Assembly (NCBI RefSeq): GCF_001571345.1
Contig: NZ_BCTP01000005.1
Location: 62,001-126,000, forward strand
Direction: 5' to 3'
DNA: 64,000 nt
Origin: Komagataeibacter xylinus NBRC 15237
GTDB taxonomy: Bacteria > Pseudomonadota > Alphaproteobacteria > Acetobacterales > Acetobacteraceae
In this document: positions 48,229-57,504 of the stretch, in pieces
Numbering within the stretch: position 1 is the stretch's first letter
How the letters are laid out: each line of letters begins with the position of its first letter
Position numbers and translations under genes: made by a program
The notes under the pieces: generated by a model
What the model saw: the letters and a program-made list of their open reading frames with translations, nothing else
Databases searched by the model: none
Told to the model about the DNA's origin: nothing

Positions 48229-50571
48229 TTGTCCACGGACGAGATTGTCGATCCCACGATTGCCCCTTCCGATCAGGTCAAGCGTTTCCTGCTGCATGTG
48301 GGCGTGCCCGTGGCGGGCGTGGTGAGCATCATTGCCATCATCGCAGGCTTTGGCTGGCACTCCTACCGTACTGTGCGCACCGGCGCACTGGCCCTGACGC
48401 ATGAACTGCTGGTCAGCCAGCAGGATTACATCGCCAAGGAAGTCAATTCCTTCCTCGCCCCGGCCTCGTCTGGTAGCGTGGTGGCGCGTGACATGCTCGA
48501 ACATGGCGCGCCCGCGGTGGAACAGAAGATCTTCATGGGCTACAGCAGCACCATGCTGCGCAACGTGCCGCAGATCCAGTCTTTCTACATTGCTGATGGC
48601 GATGGCAATTTCAGCACGCTCGAGCATGGCGAGAACAATCAGGAAGTGGCTCTGACCACCCTGGTGCGGGAGGCGAACAAGCCGCCCGTCTTCACCCATG
48701 AACTGCGTGATGCCAACGGCAAGACGCTCCGGCAGTGGCAGACGCCGGCAGGCACCTACGACCCCCGCGGCCATGCCTGGTTTGCCGATACGGTCAAGGC
48801 AGGGCAGTTGCACTGGACCCACCCCTATATCGTGGAAGTGACCCGCCAGCTCACGCTTACGGCGGCAATTCCCTATAAGGGGCAGGATGACAAGACCTAT
48901 GTCTATGCCATCAACATGTCGCTGGCGCATCTGAACAAATTCCTCAATTCCCTGCGCATCGGTGAAAGCGGCAACGCCATCCTGATGGACCGCGACGGGC
49001 ATGTGCTCGCAGGCCATGGCATGCAGGAGGCCGAGGCCGCCGCCGGGGGCGACCCCGACAGGATGAAGCTCGACCCGAAGCACTTTCCTGTCATGACCAA
49101 GGCGTTTGATGAATATCGCGTTCATGGCGATGGCGCGCGCACGGTCAAGGTCAAGGGCAAGAATTACGTCACCATCACCGCCAACCTGCCCGTTGGCACC
49201 GATAGCTGGGTGCTGCTGCTCGTGGCGCCGGAGGATGATTTCTCGCAGTTCGCCATGGCGGATGGGCGGCAGAACCTGCTGTTCATCGTCCTTGTCGTGA
49301 TCCTGGCCTCGGGGCTGGGGCTGCTTTTGTTCCTGCAGGCGCGCCGGGCCGACCGCATGCGTGCGCAGATTGCCCAGTCCCATGCCGTGGCCAGTTACGA
49401 GAGCCATGCCCTCCAGTCGGTCGCGACCTACCCGGACCTGTTCAACCCGGAAGATAACGCCCTGCTGCTGACCGAGACCCTGGCCGATCAGTCCCATGCC
49501 CGCCGGGCCGCCATCTGGCGCATCCTGCATGACGGGCACACGCTGATGTGCATCGATTCCTACGACCGGCAGCAGGATGTGCATTCCGGTGGCTTCGAGA
49601 TGGCCACCACGGACCTCAAGACCTTCTTCGATTCCGTCTCGCATGGTGATGCGCTGACAACCGAAAATGCGGCAGCCGATGAGCGGGTCGGGGCGTTCTA
49701 CCGTGTCTACATGCGCTCGTTTGGCAGCCATGCGCTGTTCTGCAGCCCCATTCTGGGCAGCAGCGGCCCCGTGGGCGTCATCACGCTCGAGGATGCGCCG
49801 CGGGCGGAGGTGGTTTCCCATTTCGTGGAAATGATGGCAGGCGTTACGGCGGCACGCTTCTCGGCACAGCATTACACGGCGGTCGCTGCCGCGCGCGAGG
49901 AACTGGAATCCGAGCCCTCGCCTGACGAAGTGGCGCATGATCCCAACCAGGGCTTCCTGCTTGCGCCCGGCAGCCTGGGCATGAACGGGCAGACCTCGGC
50001 GCAGGACCTGGCCAATATGGAAGGGTTCTTCCCTGCCGTGGCCATCATGGTCATCAGCCTGTCCGACATGGTCATGACGGCCCAGAACGACCCGATGGCC
50101 AATCTCAGGCTGATCGATTCGATGGCGGGCATGCTGCAGGACATCGCCCGGCAATGCGGGCTGTTCTCCATCCGCATGCTCGGCCACCGCGTGGTGTGCG
50201 TGGCCGGCTGCTCGCACACCCCCGACATGGGGGCAGCCTTCCGCATGGCCAATGCGGCGCTGATGATGCGTGAAAACACGCTGGCCGTGCTGGCGAAGGA
50301 AGACCTCGACCCCGTCTTCCGCATCGGCATTGATGTCGGCCCCGTCTTTGGCGGCATGCTTGGCAAGGCGTCGCAGGCCTTCAACCTGTGGGGTGATGCC
50401 ATGGGCATGGCCGAGATGATGGCGCAGGGCGCGCCCGATGTCGGCACCATTCAGGTGACGGAGGATGTCTACCACGAGTTGCGCCAGAACTTCCTGTTCC
50501 GTGAGCGCGGGCGGTTCTTCATTCCCGGCGCAGGGCTGACGCGCACCTATGTGCTGGCCGGGCGGCGATGA
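48229..50571 (+). CDS. Membrane sensor: Cache-GAF-like-degenerate class III cyclase
   Basis: This encodes about 780 residues. TM1 is at about 25-48, followed by a periplasmic Cache-type domain (about 55-335), TM2 at about 350-372, a GAF-like region (about 390-570) and a class III nucleotide cyclase fold at the C terminus (about 600-780, with FRIGIDVGPVFGGM). Catalysis looks impossible: the first metal Asp is Ser (about S610), the second is His (H653 in MLGHR), and the Asn and Arg of GDxVNxAxR are Gly726 and Met730. TTG 48229 is chosen because AGGAAGAGAG precedes it; GTG 48208 is the alternative. The stop overlaps the MlaE-type gene (ATGA), so it heads the operon. It is probably a signal-receiving pseudocyclase. 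Confidence 0.82.
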   Translation: MSTDEIVDPTIAPSDQVKRFLLHVGVPVAGVVSIIAIIAGFGWHSYRTVRTGALALTHELLVSQQDYIAKEVNSFLAPASSGSVVARDMLEHGAPAVEQKIFMGYSSTMLRNVPQIQSFYIADGDGNFSTLEHGENNQEVALTTLVREANKPPVFTHELRDANGKTLRQWQTPAGTYDPRGHAWFADTVKAGQLHWTHPYIVEVTRQLTLTAAIPYKGQDDKTYVYAINMSLAHLNKFLNSLRIGESGNAILMDRDGHVLAGHGMQEAEAAAGGDPDRMKLDPKHFPVMTKAFDEYRVHGDGARTVKVKGKNYVTITANLPVGTDSWVLLLVAPEDDFSQFAMADGRQNLLFIVLVVILASGLGLLLFLQARRADRMRAQIAQSHAVASYESHALQSVATYPDLFNPEDNALLLTETLADQSHARRAAIWRILHDGHTLMCIDSYDRQQDVHSGGFEMATTDLKTFFDSVSHGDALTTENAAADERVGAFYRVYMRSFGSHALFCSPILGSSGPVGVITLEDAPRAEVVSHFVEMMAGVTAARFSAQHYTAVAAAREELESEPSPDEVAHDPNQGFLLAPGSLGMNGQTSAQDLANMEGFFPAVAIMVISLSDMVMTAQNDPMANLRLIDSMAGMLQDIARQCGLFSIRMLGHRVVCVAGCSHTPDMGAAFRMANAALMMRENTLAVLAKEDLDPVFRIGIDVGPVFGGMLGKASQAFNLWGDAMGMAEMMAQGAPDVGTIQVTEDVYHELRQNFLFRERGRFFIPGAGLTRTYVLAGRR

Positions 50572-51464
50572 CAGAGAACGCTCCCCCCCCGCCCGAACAG
50601 GAGGTATCAAGCGTGCTGGCCCAGATGGCCCCGCCAGAGGAGAGCAGGGACACGGGCCGCTTCGCCGCGCTGGCAGGGCGTTTTGCGCCATGGCTTGCCG
50701 CCATCGGGCGGCTGACGCGCCATCAGGTCCGCTTCACGCTGCTGCTCATCGGGGCCGGGTGGGGCACGCTGCGCGAGAGCCTGCGCCCCAATTCATGGCG
50801 CAGGCCGGTCATATACGAGTTCCGTGCCACCTTGCGGCAGGTGATTGGCGGGGGTTTCCTCAGCATTGTCATTACCGCGACGCTCGCGGGCCTCATGGTC
50901 GTGTCTCAGGCGGCGTACTGGCTGGGTTATGCCGGCATGGCGCAGATGACAGGCTCGATCCTGGTCTCGGTGCTGGTGCGTGAAATCGCGCCCATTCTCG
51001 TGGGCATCATCCTGATGGGCCGCAGCGGCATGCTGTCGCTGACCGAGATCGGCATGATGGTGCTTGGCGGCGAGGTGCGCGGCCTGCAGGCGCGTGGCAT
51101 CGACCCTTTCCTTGCGCTGGTCATGCCGCGCACCTTCGCCTTTACGGTGGGCGGCTTTACGCTGGGCATGATCTTCGCGGTGGTGTCGCTGCTCATGGGG
51201 TTCGTGGTGGCGCATGCCAGCGGGGCGATCACGTCGTCGGTCTGGACGTTCTTCTTCAACGTGCTGGCGGCCATGACCACGTGGGATTACCTCATCATCC
51301 CGCTCAAATTCGTGCTGGTCGGTTTCTTTGTCGGGCTGGGGGCGTGCATTTCAGGGCTGACCGTAAGCAGTAACGATACGATGGCCACCATCATGCCGCG
51401 TGGCTTCGCCCGCGGGATCATGCTGGTGCTGGTGGTCAATATCCTCTTCATGCTGGATTTCTGA
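50568..51464 (+). CDS. MlaE-type ABC permease
   Basis: This encodes a 298-residue inner-membrane protein of the MlaE/YrbE family, the permease of MCE phospholipid or hydrophobic-compound transporters. The family core is present: LVREIAPILVGIILMGRSGMLSLTEIG, a loop with GIDPF, then PRTFAF and several helices ending in FMLDF. An unusual N-terminal extension of about 60 residues (acidic and proline-rich) comes before the elbow helix. The gene is coupled at the start to the sensor gene and is 2 bases before the ATPase-like gene. Confidence 0.88.
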   Translation: MTENAPPPPEQEVSSVLAQMAPPEESRDTGRFAALAGRFAPWLAAIGRLTRHQVRFTLLLIGAGWGTLRESLRPNSWRRPVIYEFRATLRQVIGGGFLSIVITATLAGLMVVSQAAYWLGYAGMAQMTGSILVSVLVREIAPILVGIILMGRSGMLSLTEIGMMVLGGEVRGLQARGIDPFLALVMPRTFAFTVGGFTLGMIFAVVSLLMGFVVAHASGAITSSVWTFFFNVLAAMTTWDYLIIPLKFVLVGFFVGLGACISGLTVSSNDTMATIMPRGFARGIMLVLVVNILFMLDF

Positions 51465-51466
51465 CC

Positions 51467-52162
51467 ATGGCAGCAAACGCGCCCCTGCTGGAACTACGCG
51501 ACGCCGTGCCCTCGTTCGAGGAAAGCGGCCTCATGCCCGCGCCCTACAACCTGCGCATCATGCCGGGTGAATGCGCGGTGATCGACTGCCGTGACTTCGA
51601 GCGCGCCGCCATGTTCGCTGATATGTGCACGGGCATGATCCCGCTCACGCAGGGCAGCATCAAGTTCATGGGGCTGGACTGGAGCACGCTGTATGACCGC
51701 CAGCTCAACGCGTTGCGTGGGCGTATTGGCCGTATCGCGCGCCATGGCAGCTGGCTGAGCCTGTTCGGCACGCATCTCAACATCATGCTGCCACACCTGT
51801 ACCATACGACCGACCCGTTCGAGCATGTGGTCCGGCGCGCGACCGAGCTTGGGCATACCTTCGGCTTTCCCGGCCTGCCCATTACCGCGCCAGACCGGCT
51901 TTCAGGCGCGGATCTGGCGCGGGCGGCCTGCGTGCGCGCCTTCATGGGGCGGCCTGACCTGCTGATACTGGAAGATATTTCCGACATGCTGCCAGAAGAG
52001 ACGGTCCTGCCGTTTTTTGAAACGATGACCGCCGCGCGCGACCGTGGCTGCGGGGTGCTGTGGTTCGTCCGCTCCACTGCGGCGTGGCATGAATATCGCA
52101 AGGCGGTGAATATCCACATGCGCCTTCTCGACGAAGGTCTTTTTTCCCTGCGGGTGGTGTAA
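51467..52162 (+). CDS. MlaF-position ABC ATPase homologue without catalytic motifs
   Basis: This encodes 231 residues that align along their length with the MlaF-type ABC ATPase fold but lack its chemistry. Where Walker A should be (about 40-48) the sequence is DCRDFERAA, with no G-K-S/T. The Q-loop Gln is replaced near R92-H93. The signature is LSGAD (145-149), Walker B reads LLILED (165-170) with Asp and Glu exchanged, and the H-loop His is absent (about 202). Frame, length and tight spacing between permease and MCE genes are intact, so it is probably a maintained pseudo-ATPase, perhaps a scaffold or regulator. Confidence 0.8.
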   Translation: MAANAPLLELRDAVPSFEESGLMPAPYNLRIMPGECAVIDCRDFERAAMFADMCTGMIPLTQGSIKFMGLDWSTLYDRQLNALRGRIGRIARHGSWLSLFGTHLNIMLPHLYHTTDPFEHVVRRATELGHTFGFPGLPITAPDRLSGADLARAACVRAFMGRPDLLILEDISDMLPEETVLPFFETMTAARDRGCGVLWFVRSTAAWHEYRKAVNIHMRLLDEGLFSLRVV

Positions 52163-53112
52163 TGGTGCAGAAACAACAGTCAGACGGAATCCGGCAGCTT
52201 GTGCGCGTCCGTTACGCCGATGAATGGGTGGGTATCCTCGTTCTGGTCGCCCTGATCATCCTGTTTGGCGCGGTGATCGAGGCCGGCGTACTGCGTGACT
52301 GGCTTACGCCCGCGGGCCGACTGCGCATCGTGCTGCCTGAAGATGGGGTGAGCGGCCTTTCCGTTGGCGATGACCTTGAGGTAATGGGCATCCATGCGGG
52401 CACGGTGCGCCGCGTGCGCATCAATCCCTCGGGCGGCATGTACGCCGTTGCCGAGATCGACCCCGACATCGAGCCCTATATCCGCCATGACAGCACGGCC
52501 ATCATCCGCAAGCGCTTCGTGGTGGCGGGGGCGAGCTATATCGACATCTCGCGTGGCGCGGGCGAGAAGCTGGACTGGAGCTACGCCGTGCTCAGCGCCA
52601 CCAACGCGCCCAACCCGGCTGATACCATTACCCAGACCTTCAGCGACATCCGCGACCGTGTGATCCCGGTTCTTGATAACGCCCAGCACATGATGGCAAC
52701 GCTCGATGCCACCATTACCGACATGCATGCGGGCAAGGGTTCCATCGGGCGGCTCATGACCAATGATGATCTGATCCGCCAGGCGGAACAGATGATCACC
52801 AGCCTTGATGCCACGGTCAGCCAGCTGACCCCGATCGAGAAGCAGCTTGGCACCGTGATGGACAAGGCCAGTGCCTCGATGAGCAACGTGCAGAAGGCAA
52901 CGGGCGACCTGAGCAACGCTTCGCCCGCCATTACCGCCAACCTGAAGGATGCCAGCCAGCAGTTGCCGGTCCTTCTGGTGCAGGCCCAGACCACGGCCAC
53001 CAGCCTGCAGAAGCTGGTTGACCAGATGCGGGGCATGTGGCTGCTGGGCGGTAGCGGCAACAAGGTAAAGAAAAGCCATGCCCGTCTCCCCGCGCAGAAG
53101 GTGCAGCCATGA
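52162..53112 (+). CDS. MlaD-type MCE domain protein
   Basis: This encodes 316 residues with one N-terminal membrane helix (about 22-44) and a single MCE domain (about 52-135: VSGLSVGDDLEVMGIHAGTVRRV). A helical stretch of about 150 residues follows and may extend the tunnel across the periplasm. MCE proteins form hexameric rings that carry lipids between membranes. The start overlaps the ATPase-like gene's stop (TAATG) and the stop overlaps the lipoprotein gene. Confidence 0.88.
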   Translation: MVQKQQSDGIRQLVRVRYADEWVGILVLVALIILFGAVIEAGVLRDWLTPAGRLRIVLPEDGVSGLSVGDDLEVMGIHAGTVRRVRINPSGGMYAVAEIDPDIEPYIRHDSTAIIRKRFVVAGASYIDISRGAGEKLDWSYAVLSATNAPNPADTITQTFSDIRDRVIPVLDNAQHMMATLDATITDMHAGKGSIGRLMTNDDLIRQAEQMITSLDATVSQLTPIEKQLGTVMDKASASMSNVQKATGDLSNASPAITANLKDASQQLPVLLVQAQTTATSLQKLVDQMRGMWLLGGSGNKVKKSHARLPAQKVQP

Positions 53113-54011
53113 AGATGAAGAAAAACTACGCGGCACTAGGGCTGGTCATCGGCCTTGCCGCCTGCGGTGGGGCACAGAAGCCCGCGCCGCCGACCGACAG
53201 CACCCTGTCGCAGGACATGGATACCGGGCACGATGCCGTGGGGCTTGACCGCCTTGCGGTGGCCGAGCAGCAGTACCGCGCGGCAGGCCAACGTGCCGTG
53301 GCGCGCGATGACGTTACGGCCATAGGCGATGCAGGCTACAATCTGGCCACCGTGCAGCTTGATGAAAACAGGCCGCAGGATGCGCTGGCCACCATCACCT
53401 CAACCCGTGCTGCGGTGGCGCTGCGCGGGCAGACGACGGATGATACGGGGCTGGACCTGGTGCAGGCCGGTGCGCTGCACCGGCTGGGCCGCGAGGCGGA
53501 AGCCGCGCAACAGGCTGCCCTTGCCGCAGGCGCGCAGGACCCCGACATTGCCGAGAAAGGCCAGTTCATCCGTGGGCTGATTGCCGATGAAAGCGGGGAT
53601 AGCGCGACACTTGCCTCGGTCGCGGCATATTTCGAGACGCTGACCGGCAAGCTGCCCGATAGCTGGAGTGCCGACGCCAAGGAGATGGCGGCCCGCAACC
53701 TGCTCGCCACCGGCGGCAGCGCCCAGACCGCGTGGCAGGATGCGCTGCAGGCCGCGACCATCCGCCAGACACAGGTGCACTACCGTGACATGGCCCGCGC
53801 CCTCGGCGTGGCTGCCCGTGCGGCGACCAAGGCAGGCAATGCACAGGCCGCGGCCGAGCTTTATGCCCGCGCCAGCCAGAGCGCGCGACAGGCGGGTGAT
53901 ACGACGGCGGCTGACCAGTGGGCCAAGCTTGCGGGCACGGCTACGGTGGCTGATCCTTTTGCCGTGCCCACCACGACTTCGGCCACGGGCAGAGCAAAAA
54001 GCACGAAATAA
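53109..54011 (+). CDS. TPR-like lipoprotein of the MCE operon
   Basis: This encodes 300 residues. MKMKK, a hydrophobic segment and the lipobox LAAC (C19) mark a lipoprotein. The rest is Ala-rich helix pairs resembling tetratricopeptide repeats (for example DVTAIGDAGYNLATVQLDENRPQDALATI and HRLGREAEAAQQAALAAG). MCE systems often include an outer-membrane lipoprotein (MlaA or an ABC-type auxiliary lipoprotein), but this one is not MlaA-like. It overlaps the MCE gene by 4 bases and is the last gene of the operon. Confidence 0.75.
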   Translation: MKMKKNYAALGLVIGLAACGGAQKPAPPTDSTLSQDMDTGHDAVGLDRLAVAEQQYRAAGQRAVARDDVTAIGDAGYNLATVQLDENRPQDALATITSTRAAVALRGQTTDDTGLDLVQAGALHRLGREAEAAQQAALAAGAQDPDIAEKGQFIRGLIADESGDSATLASVAAYFETLTGKLPDSWSADAKEMAARNLLATGGSAQTAWQDALQAATIRQTQVHYRDMARALGVAARAATKAGNAQAAAELYARASQSARQAGDTTAADQWAKLAGTATVADPFAVPTTTSATGRAKSTK

Positions 54012-54061
54012 CCACTTGATGGCGACCGGGGCGCACACCCTCTATGCACGAGGGTAGACAG

Positions 54062-54493
54062 ATGACCTATACCCGCGCGGATATGGACCGTGAACTGAAG
54101 GCCAGCGTTGTACCATGGTTGCGCCAACAGGGGTTCAGGGGATCTCTGACCCACTTTCGGCGCCCCGGTCCCGATGCAATCGACCTGCTGACCTTCCAGT
54201 TCGATCTGCGTGGTGGCGGATATGTGCTGGAGGTGGCACGATGCGCGACACAGGGCTATACGATGGCCTGGGGGGAGTTCATATCGCCGCGCAAGGTGAC
54301 GGCGTGGCACATTACGCGCGAAAGGGAGCGTATTACCCCGGAGGATACGTATCTCAAGGCGAAGTGGTTCAGGTTTGACCAGCATACGCCGCAGGAACTT
54401 GCGGCAGTCACGATCGAAAAATTGTCCGATCCAGCCCTGTGGCCATCGCTGCCCGTTGCGCAGCCGCCCAGCGCAGCTTCCGGGCCGGAATGA
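54062..54493 (+). CDS. DUF4304 domain protein
   Basis: This encodes 143 residues. The opening MDRELKASVVPWLRQQGFRGS...HFRR, followed by a FQFDLRGGGYVLEVARC strand pair and a W...HITRERERI block, fits the DUF4304 family of small proteins of unknown function, often found singly or near immunity-type genes. ATG 54062 follows GAGGG. It is 50 bases after the MCE operon but need not be cotranscribed. Confidence 0.7.
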   Translation: MTYTRADMDRELKASVVPWLRQQGFRGSLTHFRRPGPDAIDLLTFQFDLRGGGYVLEVARCATQGYTMAWGEFISPRKVTAWHITRERERITPEDTYLKAKWFRFDQHTPQELAAVTIEKLSDPALWPSLPVAQPPSAASGPE

Positions 54494-54714
54494 ACCGCGC
54501 ATCCCGCAGCGCGGCATGAGGCGGCAGGGCGGTGAATCCTTAGATCAGGCAGGAACTGATCGGACCAGCAAGGCTCCGGGTGGCGATAACATGCGATATC
54601 CGGATCATGGCCCATGCAGGTATGGCTCTCTCATTCCCTGCCGTGACCGGTGGCCGCAGGCGGCCATCATCCCGCCTGCATGACACAGGGCCTAACGGGT
54701 CAGAATCTGGCGTA

Positions 54715-54738
54715 GCAGGAGGGGCCATGCCCTCCTGC
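54715..54738. terminator. Strong hairpin between DUF4304 and SulP genes
   Basis: GCAGGAGGG (54715-54723) and CCCTCCTGC (54730-54738) pair perfectly over a 6-base loop. TTTTT at 54745-54749 follows for the plus strand. It also sits just past the 3' end of the convergent minus-strand SulP gene. The rest of 54494-54714 shows no gene. Confidence 0.55.
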
Positions 54739-54748
54739 CAGCGCTTTT

Positions 54749-56209
54749 TCAGTTCAGGTTTTCAAGCCCGGTATGACGCTCGATCAGCGTGGCGCTGGCC
54801 GTGTTCAGCCCGGTCAGGCGCACCTGCATGCCCTGCGCCTTCATCCGGCCCACCAGTTCTTCCACCGCGCCAGCTGCGGTCATGTCCCACAGATGGGCGT
54901 GGGTGAGGTCGATGGTGATGTCGCGCGCCGCGTCATGCAGGTCGAATGCATCGGTAAATCCGTCGGATGACGCAAAGAACACCTGCCCGTTGACGATATA
55001 GGTGCGGCTGAGGCCATCGGGTGAAAGGGTGCTGGTGACCGACAGCATGTTCGACACCTGAAAGGCGAAGAACAGGCCATTGAGCAGCACGCCCACGGCA
55101 ACACCCGCGGCAAGGTCATGCGTGCCCACCACAACTGCCACGGTGGCCAGCATGATGATGCTGGTCGTGCGCGGGTGGTGCGCCAGGTCACGCAGCGAGC
55201 CCCATGAGAACGTGCTGGCCGAAACCATGATCATGATCGCAACCAGGGCCGCCACCGGCACCTGCGCCACCCACGGGCGCAGGGCAACCATCAGCAGCAG
55301 CAGGAACGCACCCGCCACGAAGGTGGAAAGCCGCCCCCGCCCGCCATAGCGCAGGTTGCCCACCGTCTGGCCAATCATGCCGCAGCCTGCAATGCCGCCA
55401 AACAGGCCGACTGCAATATTGGCCACGCCAAGGCCCATGCATTCCTGTTTCTTGCTGCTGTGGGTATCGGTCAGGTCATCGACCACGCGGGCGGTCATCA
55501 TGGATTCGAGCATGCCCACGCTGGCCATGGCCAGGGCGTAGGGTGCGATGATGCCCAGCGTATCAAGCGAGAATGGCACATCAGGCAGGACCAGATGCGG
55601 CAGGCTGTCAGGCAGGCGGCCAAGATCAGCCACCGTGTGCAGCGGCATGGGGCAGGCCACGGCCACCACCGTCAGCACCACGATGCAGATGAGCGGCGAG
55701 GGGATGGCGCTAAAGAAGCGCGGCACCGTGTAGATGATGGCAAGCCCCAGCGCGATCATGGCATAGGTATGCCACGTGACATGCAACATGTGCGGTAGCT
55801 GTGCTGAAAAGATCAGGATGGCCAGCGCGTTGACGAACCCCGTGCGCACCGGGCGCGAGACATAGCGCATGAGCACGTCAAGCTTGAGGATGCCGAACAC
55901 AACCTGCAACAGGCCGCACAGCAGGGTGGCCGCCAGCAGGTACTGCACGCCATGCCCGCGCACCAGCGCCGCCGCGACCAGCGCCACCGAGCCCGCGGCC
56001 CCCGAGATCATGCCCGACCGCCCGCCCGTGAACGCAATGACCACGCTGATGACAAAGGAGGCATAAAGCCCAACGGCCGGGTCCACCCCCGCTACGAAGG
56101 AAAACGCGATGACTTCGGGGATCAGCGCGAACGTTCCGACCATCCCGGCCAGAGTGTCGCGCGTGATGTTGCCGAACCATTCGTGGCGGTAGCGGGCGAG
56201 TGCTGACAT
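54749..56209 (-). CDS. SulP-family anion transporter with STAS domain
   Basis: This encodes 486 residues. The N-terminal WFGNITRDTLAGMVGTFALIPEVIAFSFVAGVDPAVGLYA stretch is the SulP opening. About twelve helices follow, with the later GGIAGCGMIGQTVGNLRYGGRGRLST block. A C-terminal STAS domain (about 400-480) contains DLTHAHLWDMTAAGAVEELV. Substrates of the family are sulfate, bicarbonate or dicarboxylates. ATG 56209 fits the family start although no clear ribosome site precedes it. It lies 33 bases after queD on the same strand. Confidence 0.88.
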   Translation of the reverse strand: MSALARYRHEWFGNITRDTLAGMVGTFALIPEVIAFSFVAGVDPAVGLYASFVISVVIAFTGGRSGMISGAAGSVALVAAALVRGHGVQYLLAATLLCGLLQVVFGILKLDVLMRYVSRPVRTGFVNALAILIFSAQLPHMLHVTWHTYAMIALGLAIIYTVPRFFSAIPSPLICIVVLTVVAVACPMPLHTVADLGRLPDSLPHLVLPDVPFSLDTLGIIAPYALAMASVGMLESMMTARVVDDLTDTHSSKKQECMGLGVANIAVGLFGGIAGCGMIGQTVGNLRYGGRGRLSTFVAGAFLLLLMVALRPWVAQVPVAALVAIMIMVSASTFSWGSLRDLAHHPRTTSIIMLATVAVVVGTHDLAAGVAVGVLLNGLFFAFQVSNMLSVTSTLSPDGLSRTYIVNGQVFFASSDGFTDAFDLHDAARDITIDLTHAHLWDMTAAGAVEELVGRMKAQGMQVRLTGLNTASATLIERHTGLENLN

Positions 56210-56241
56210 GTAAAAAACGGGGCCTTTCAGGGTAGGGAGGG

Positions 56242-56769
56242 TCAGGTATCGGCTATGGTCGTATCCGCGCGCCGCCACCAGCACCGGGGAGCAGGGCGGG
56301 GTTGAGGCAGGACCGCAAGCGGATCGCCGGTGTAACGGACCGTGTTGGTAGGTGTTTCTTCTATTTCGATGGCGGCGCAGGTCAGTGCTCCGCCGTCGGC
56401 GGCAAGGAAGGCATTCAGCTTGGCCATGAGCAGGCAGGCCAGCATCTCGGTCGTAGGGTCGCCCGGTGTGATCAGGATGCGGGCGGCGCGCCGGGGTTCA
56501 TGCTGGCGGAACCATGGCAGCAGCGGATCATCGTCGCCCAGTTGCAGGGCGTGATCGACATGCCCGTCTATGAAGGCGTGCCATACCTTCTTGGCGCGTT
56601 CGAAGGGCAGGACCATGTTGGCCCGGCCATCAAGCGGTGCGGGGTTTGTGGCGCGCAGGTGCACGCGCACATATTCATTATGCCCATGCGGCAGGGCGCA
56701 GCGCTCGCTGCCACCTGCCAGCAGCCGGTGCGCCATGGAAAAGCGACGGCTGAAAACCAGTTCAAACAT
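56242..56769 (-). CDS. queD: 6-carboxytetrahydropterin synthase QueD-like
   Basis: This encodes 175 residues of the PTPS/QueD family, which turns dihydroneopterin triphosphate into carboxytetrahydropterin for queuosine. The zinc ligands are in SMAHRLL and [10 protein letters not shown], and the nucleophile is Cys in [19 protein letters not shown] and the C-terminal [12 protein letters not shown] complete the pattern. Length is above the roughly 120-residue minimum, with a longer C terminus. The gene overlaps queC by 8 bases. Confidence 0.88.
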   Translation of the reverse strand: MFELVFSRRFSMAHRLLAGGSERCALPHGHNEYVRVHLRATNPAPLDGRANMVLPFERAKKVWHAFIDGHVDHALQLGDDDPLLPWFRQHEPRRAARILITPGDPTTEMLACLLMAKLNAFLAADGGALTCAAIEIEETPTNTVRYTGDPLAVLPQPRPAPRCWWRRADTTIADT

Positions 56770-57502
56770 GGTGTTTCTGTGCCATGAACCGCTCCCACCC
56801 CGCCTTGCGCAACAGGCAGGCCGGGCATGTGCCACACCCATGTCCCCATTCATGCATCACGCCGCGCGTGCCGAGGTAGCAGCTATGGCTCTCGCGGTTG
56901 ATCAGGTGCACCAGCGCATCGCCGCCGAGTTGAGCGGCCAGCTCCCATGTCTGCGCCTTGTCGATCCACATGAGCGGGGTATGGAGGATGTAATGACTGG
57001 CCATGCCCAGGTTGAGCGTCACCTGCAGGGACTTGATCGTGTCATCGCGGCAGTCGGGGTAGCCGGAATAATCCGTCTCGCACACGCCGGTCACGATGTG
57101 GCGGATATTGCGGCGCGCGGCCAGGGCTGCGGCAAAGGTGAGGAAAATAATATTGCGGCCGGGCACGAAGGTGTTGGGCAGTCCGCCCTCGGTGAGCGTA
57201 ATTTCCGCCTCGCGCGTCAGCGCCGTGTCTGACACGGTGCCAAGGGCCGCGAGGTCCAGCGTGTGGTCGGCGCCGAGGCGCTGTGCCCATGTGGGGTTGA
57301 GCCGCGCCATGCCATCGCGCAGCGTGGCGCGACATTCCAGTTCCACCGCGTGGCGCTGCCCGTAATCGAAACCCAGCGTTTCCACCCGGCCAAACCGCGC
57401 CAGCGCCCATGCCAGGCAGGTGGCTGAATCCTGCCCGCCGGAAAACAGGACCAGGGCTGCTTCATTCTCGGGCCTTGAGGAGGGAGGAGGGGAAACGCTC
57501 AT
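56762..57502 (-). CDS. queC: 7-cyano-7-deazaguanine synthase
   Basis: This encodes 246 residues of the ATP-dependent ligase that makes preQ0 from carboxydeazaguanine. The PP-loop is SGGQDS (21-26), [13 protein letters not shown] follows, and the C-terminal zinc cluster is CGTCPAC. ATG 57502 starts 2 bases after the queE stop. It is part of queE-queC-queD. Confidence 0.95.
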   Translation of the reverse strand: MSVSPPPSSRPENEAALVLFSGGQDSATCLAWALARFGRVETLGFDYGQRHAVELECRATLRDGMARLNPTWAQRLGADHTLDLAALGTVSDTALTREAEITLTEGGLPNTFVPGRNIIFLTFAAALAARRNIRHIVTGVCETDYSGYPDCRDDTIKSLQVTLNLGMASHYILHTPLMWIDKAQTWELAAQLGGDALVHLINRESHSCYLGTRGVMHEWGHGCGTCPACLLRKAGWERFMAQKHHV

Positions 57503-57504
57503 GG

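Noticed and set aside
47434-50691. Very long open frame antisense to dnaQ and the cyclase-like gene
   Set aside because: Composition (His, Arg and Gly rich) and full overlap with well-supported genes show it is a reverse-strand shadow.
54494-54714. Possible small gene between DUF4304 and SulP
   Set aside because: Short frames exist, but none has a ribosome site or a protein-like composition.
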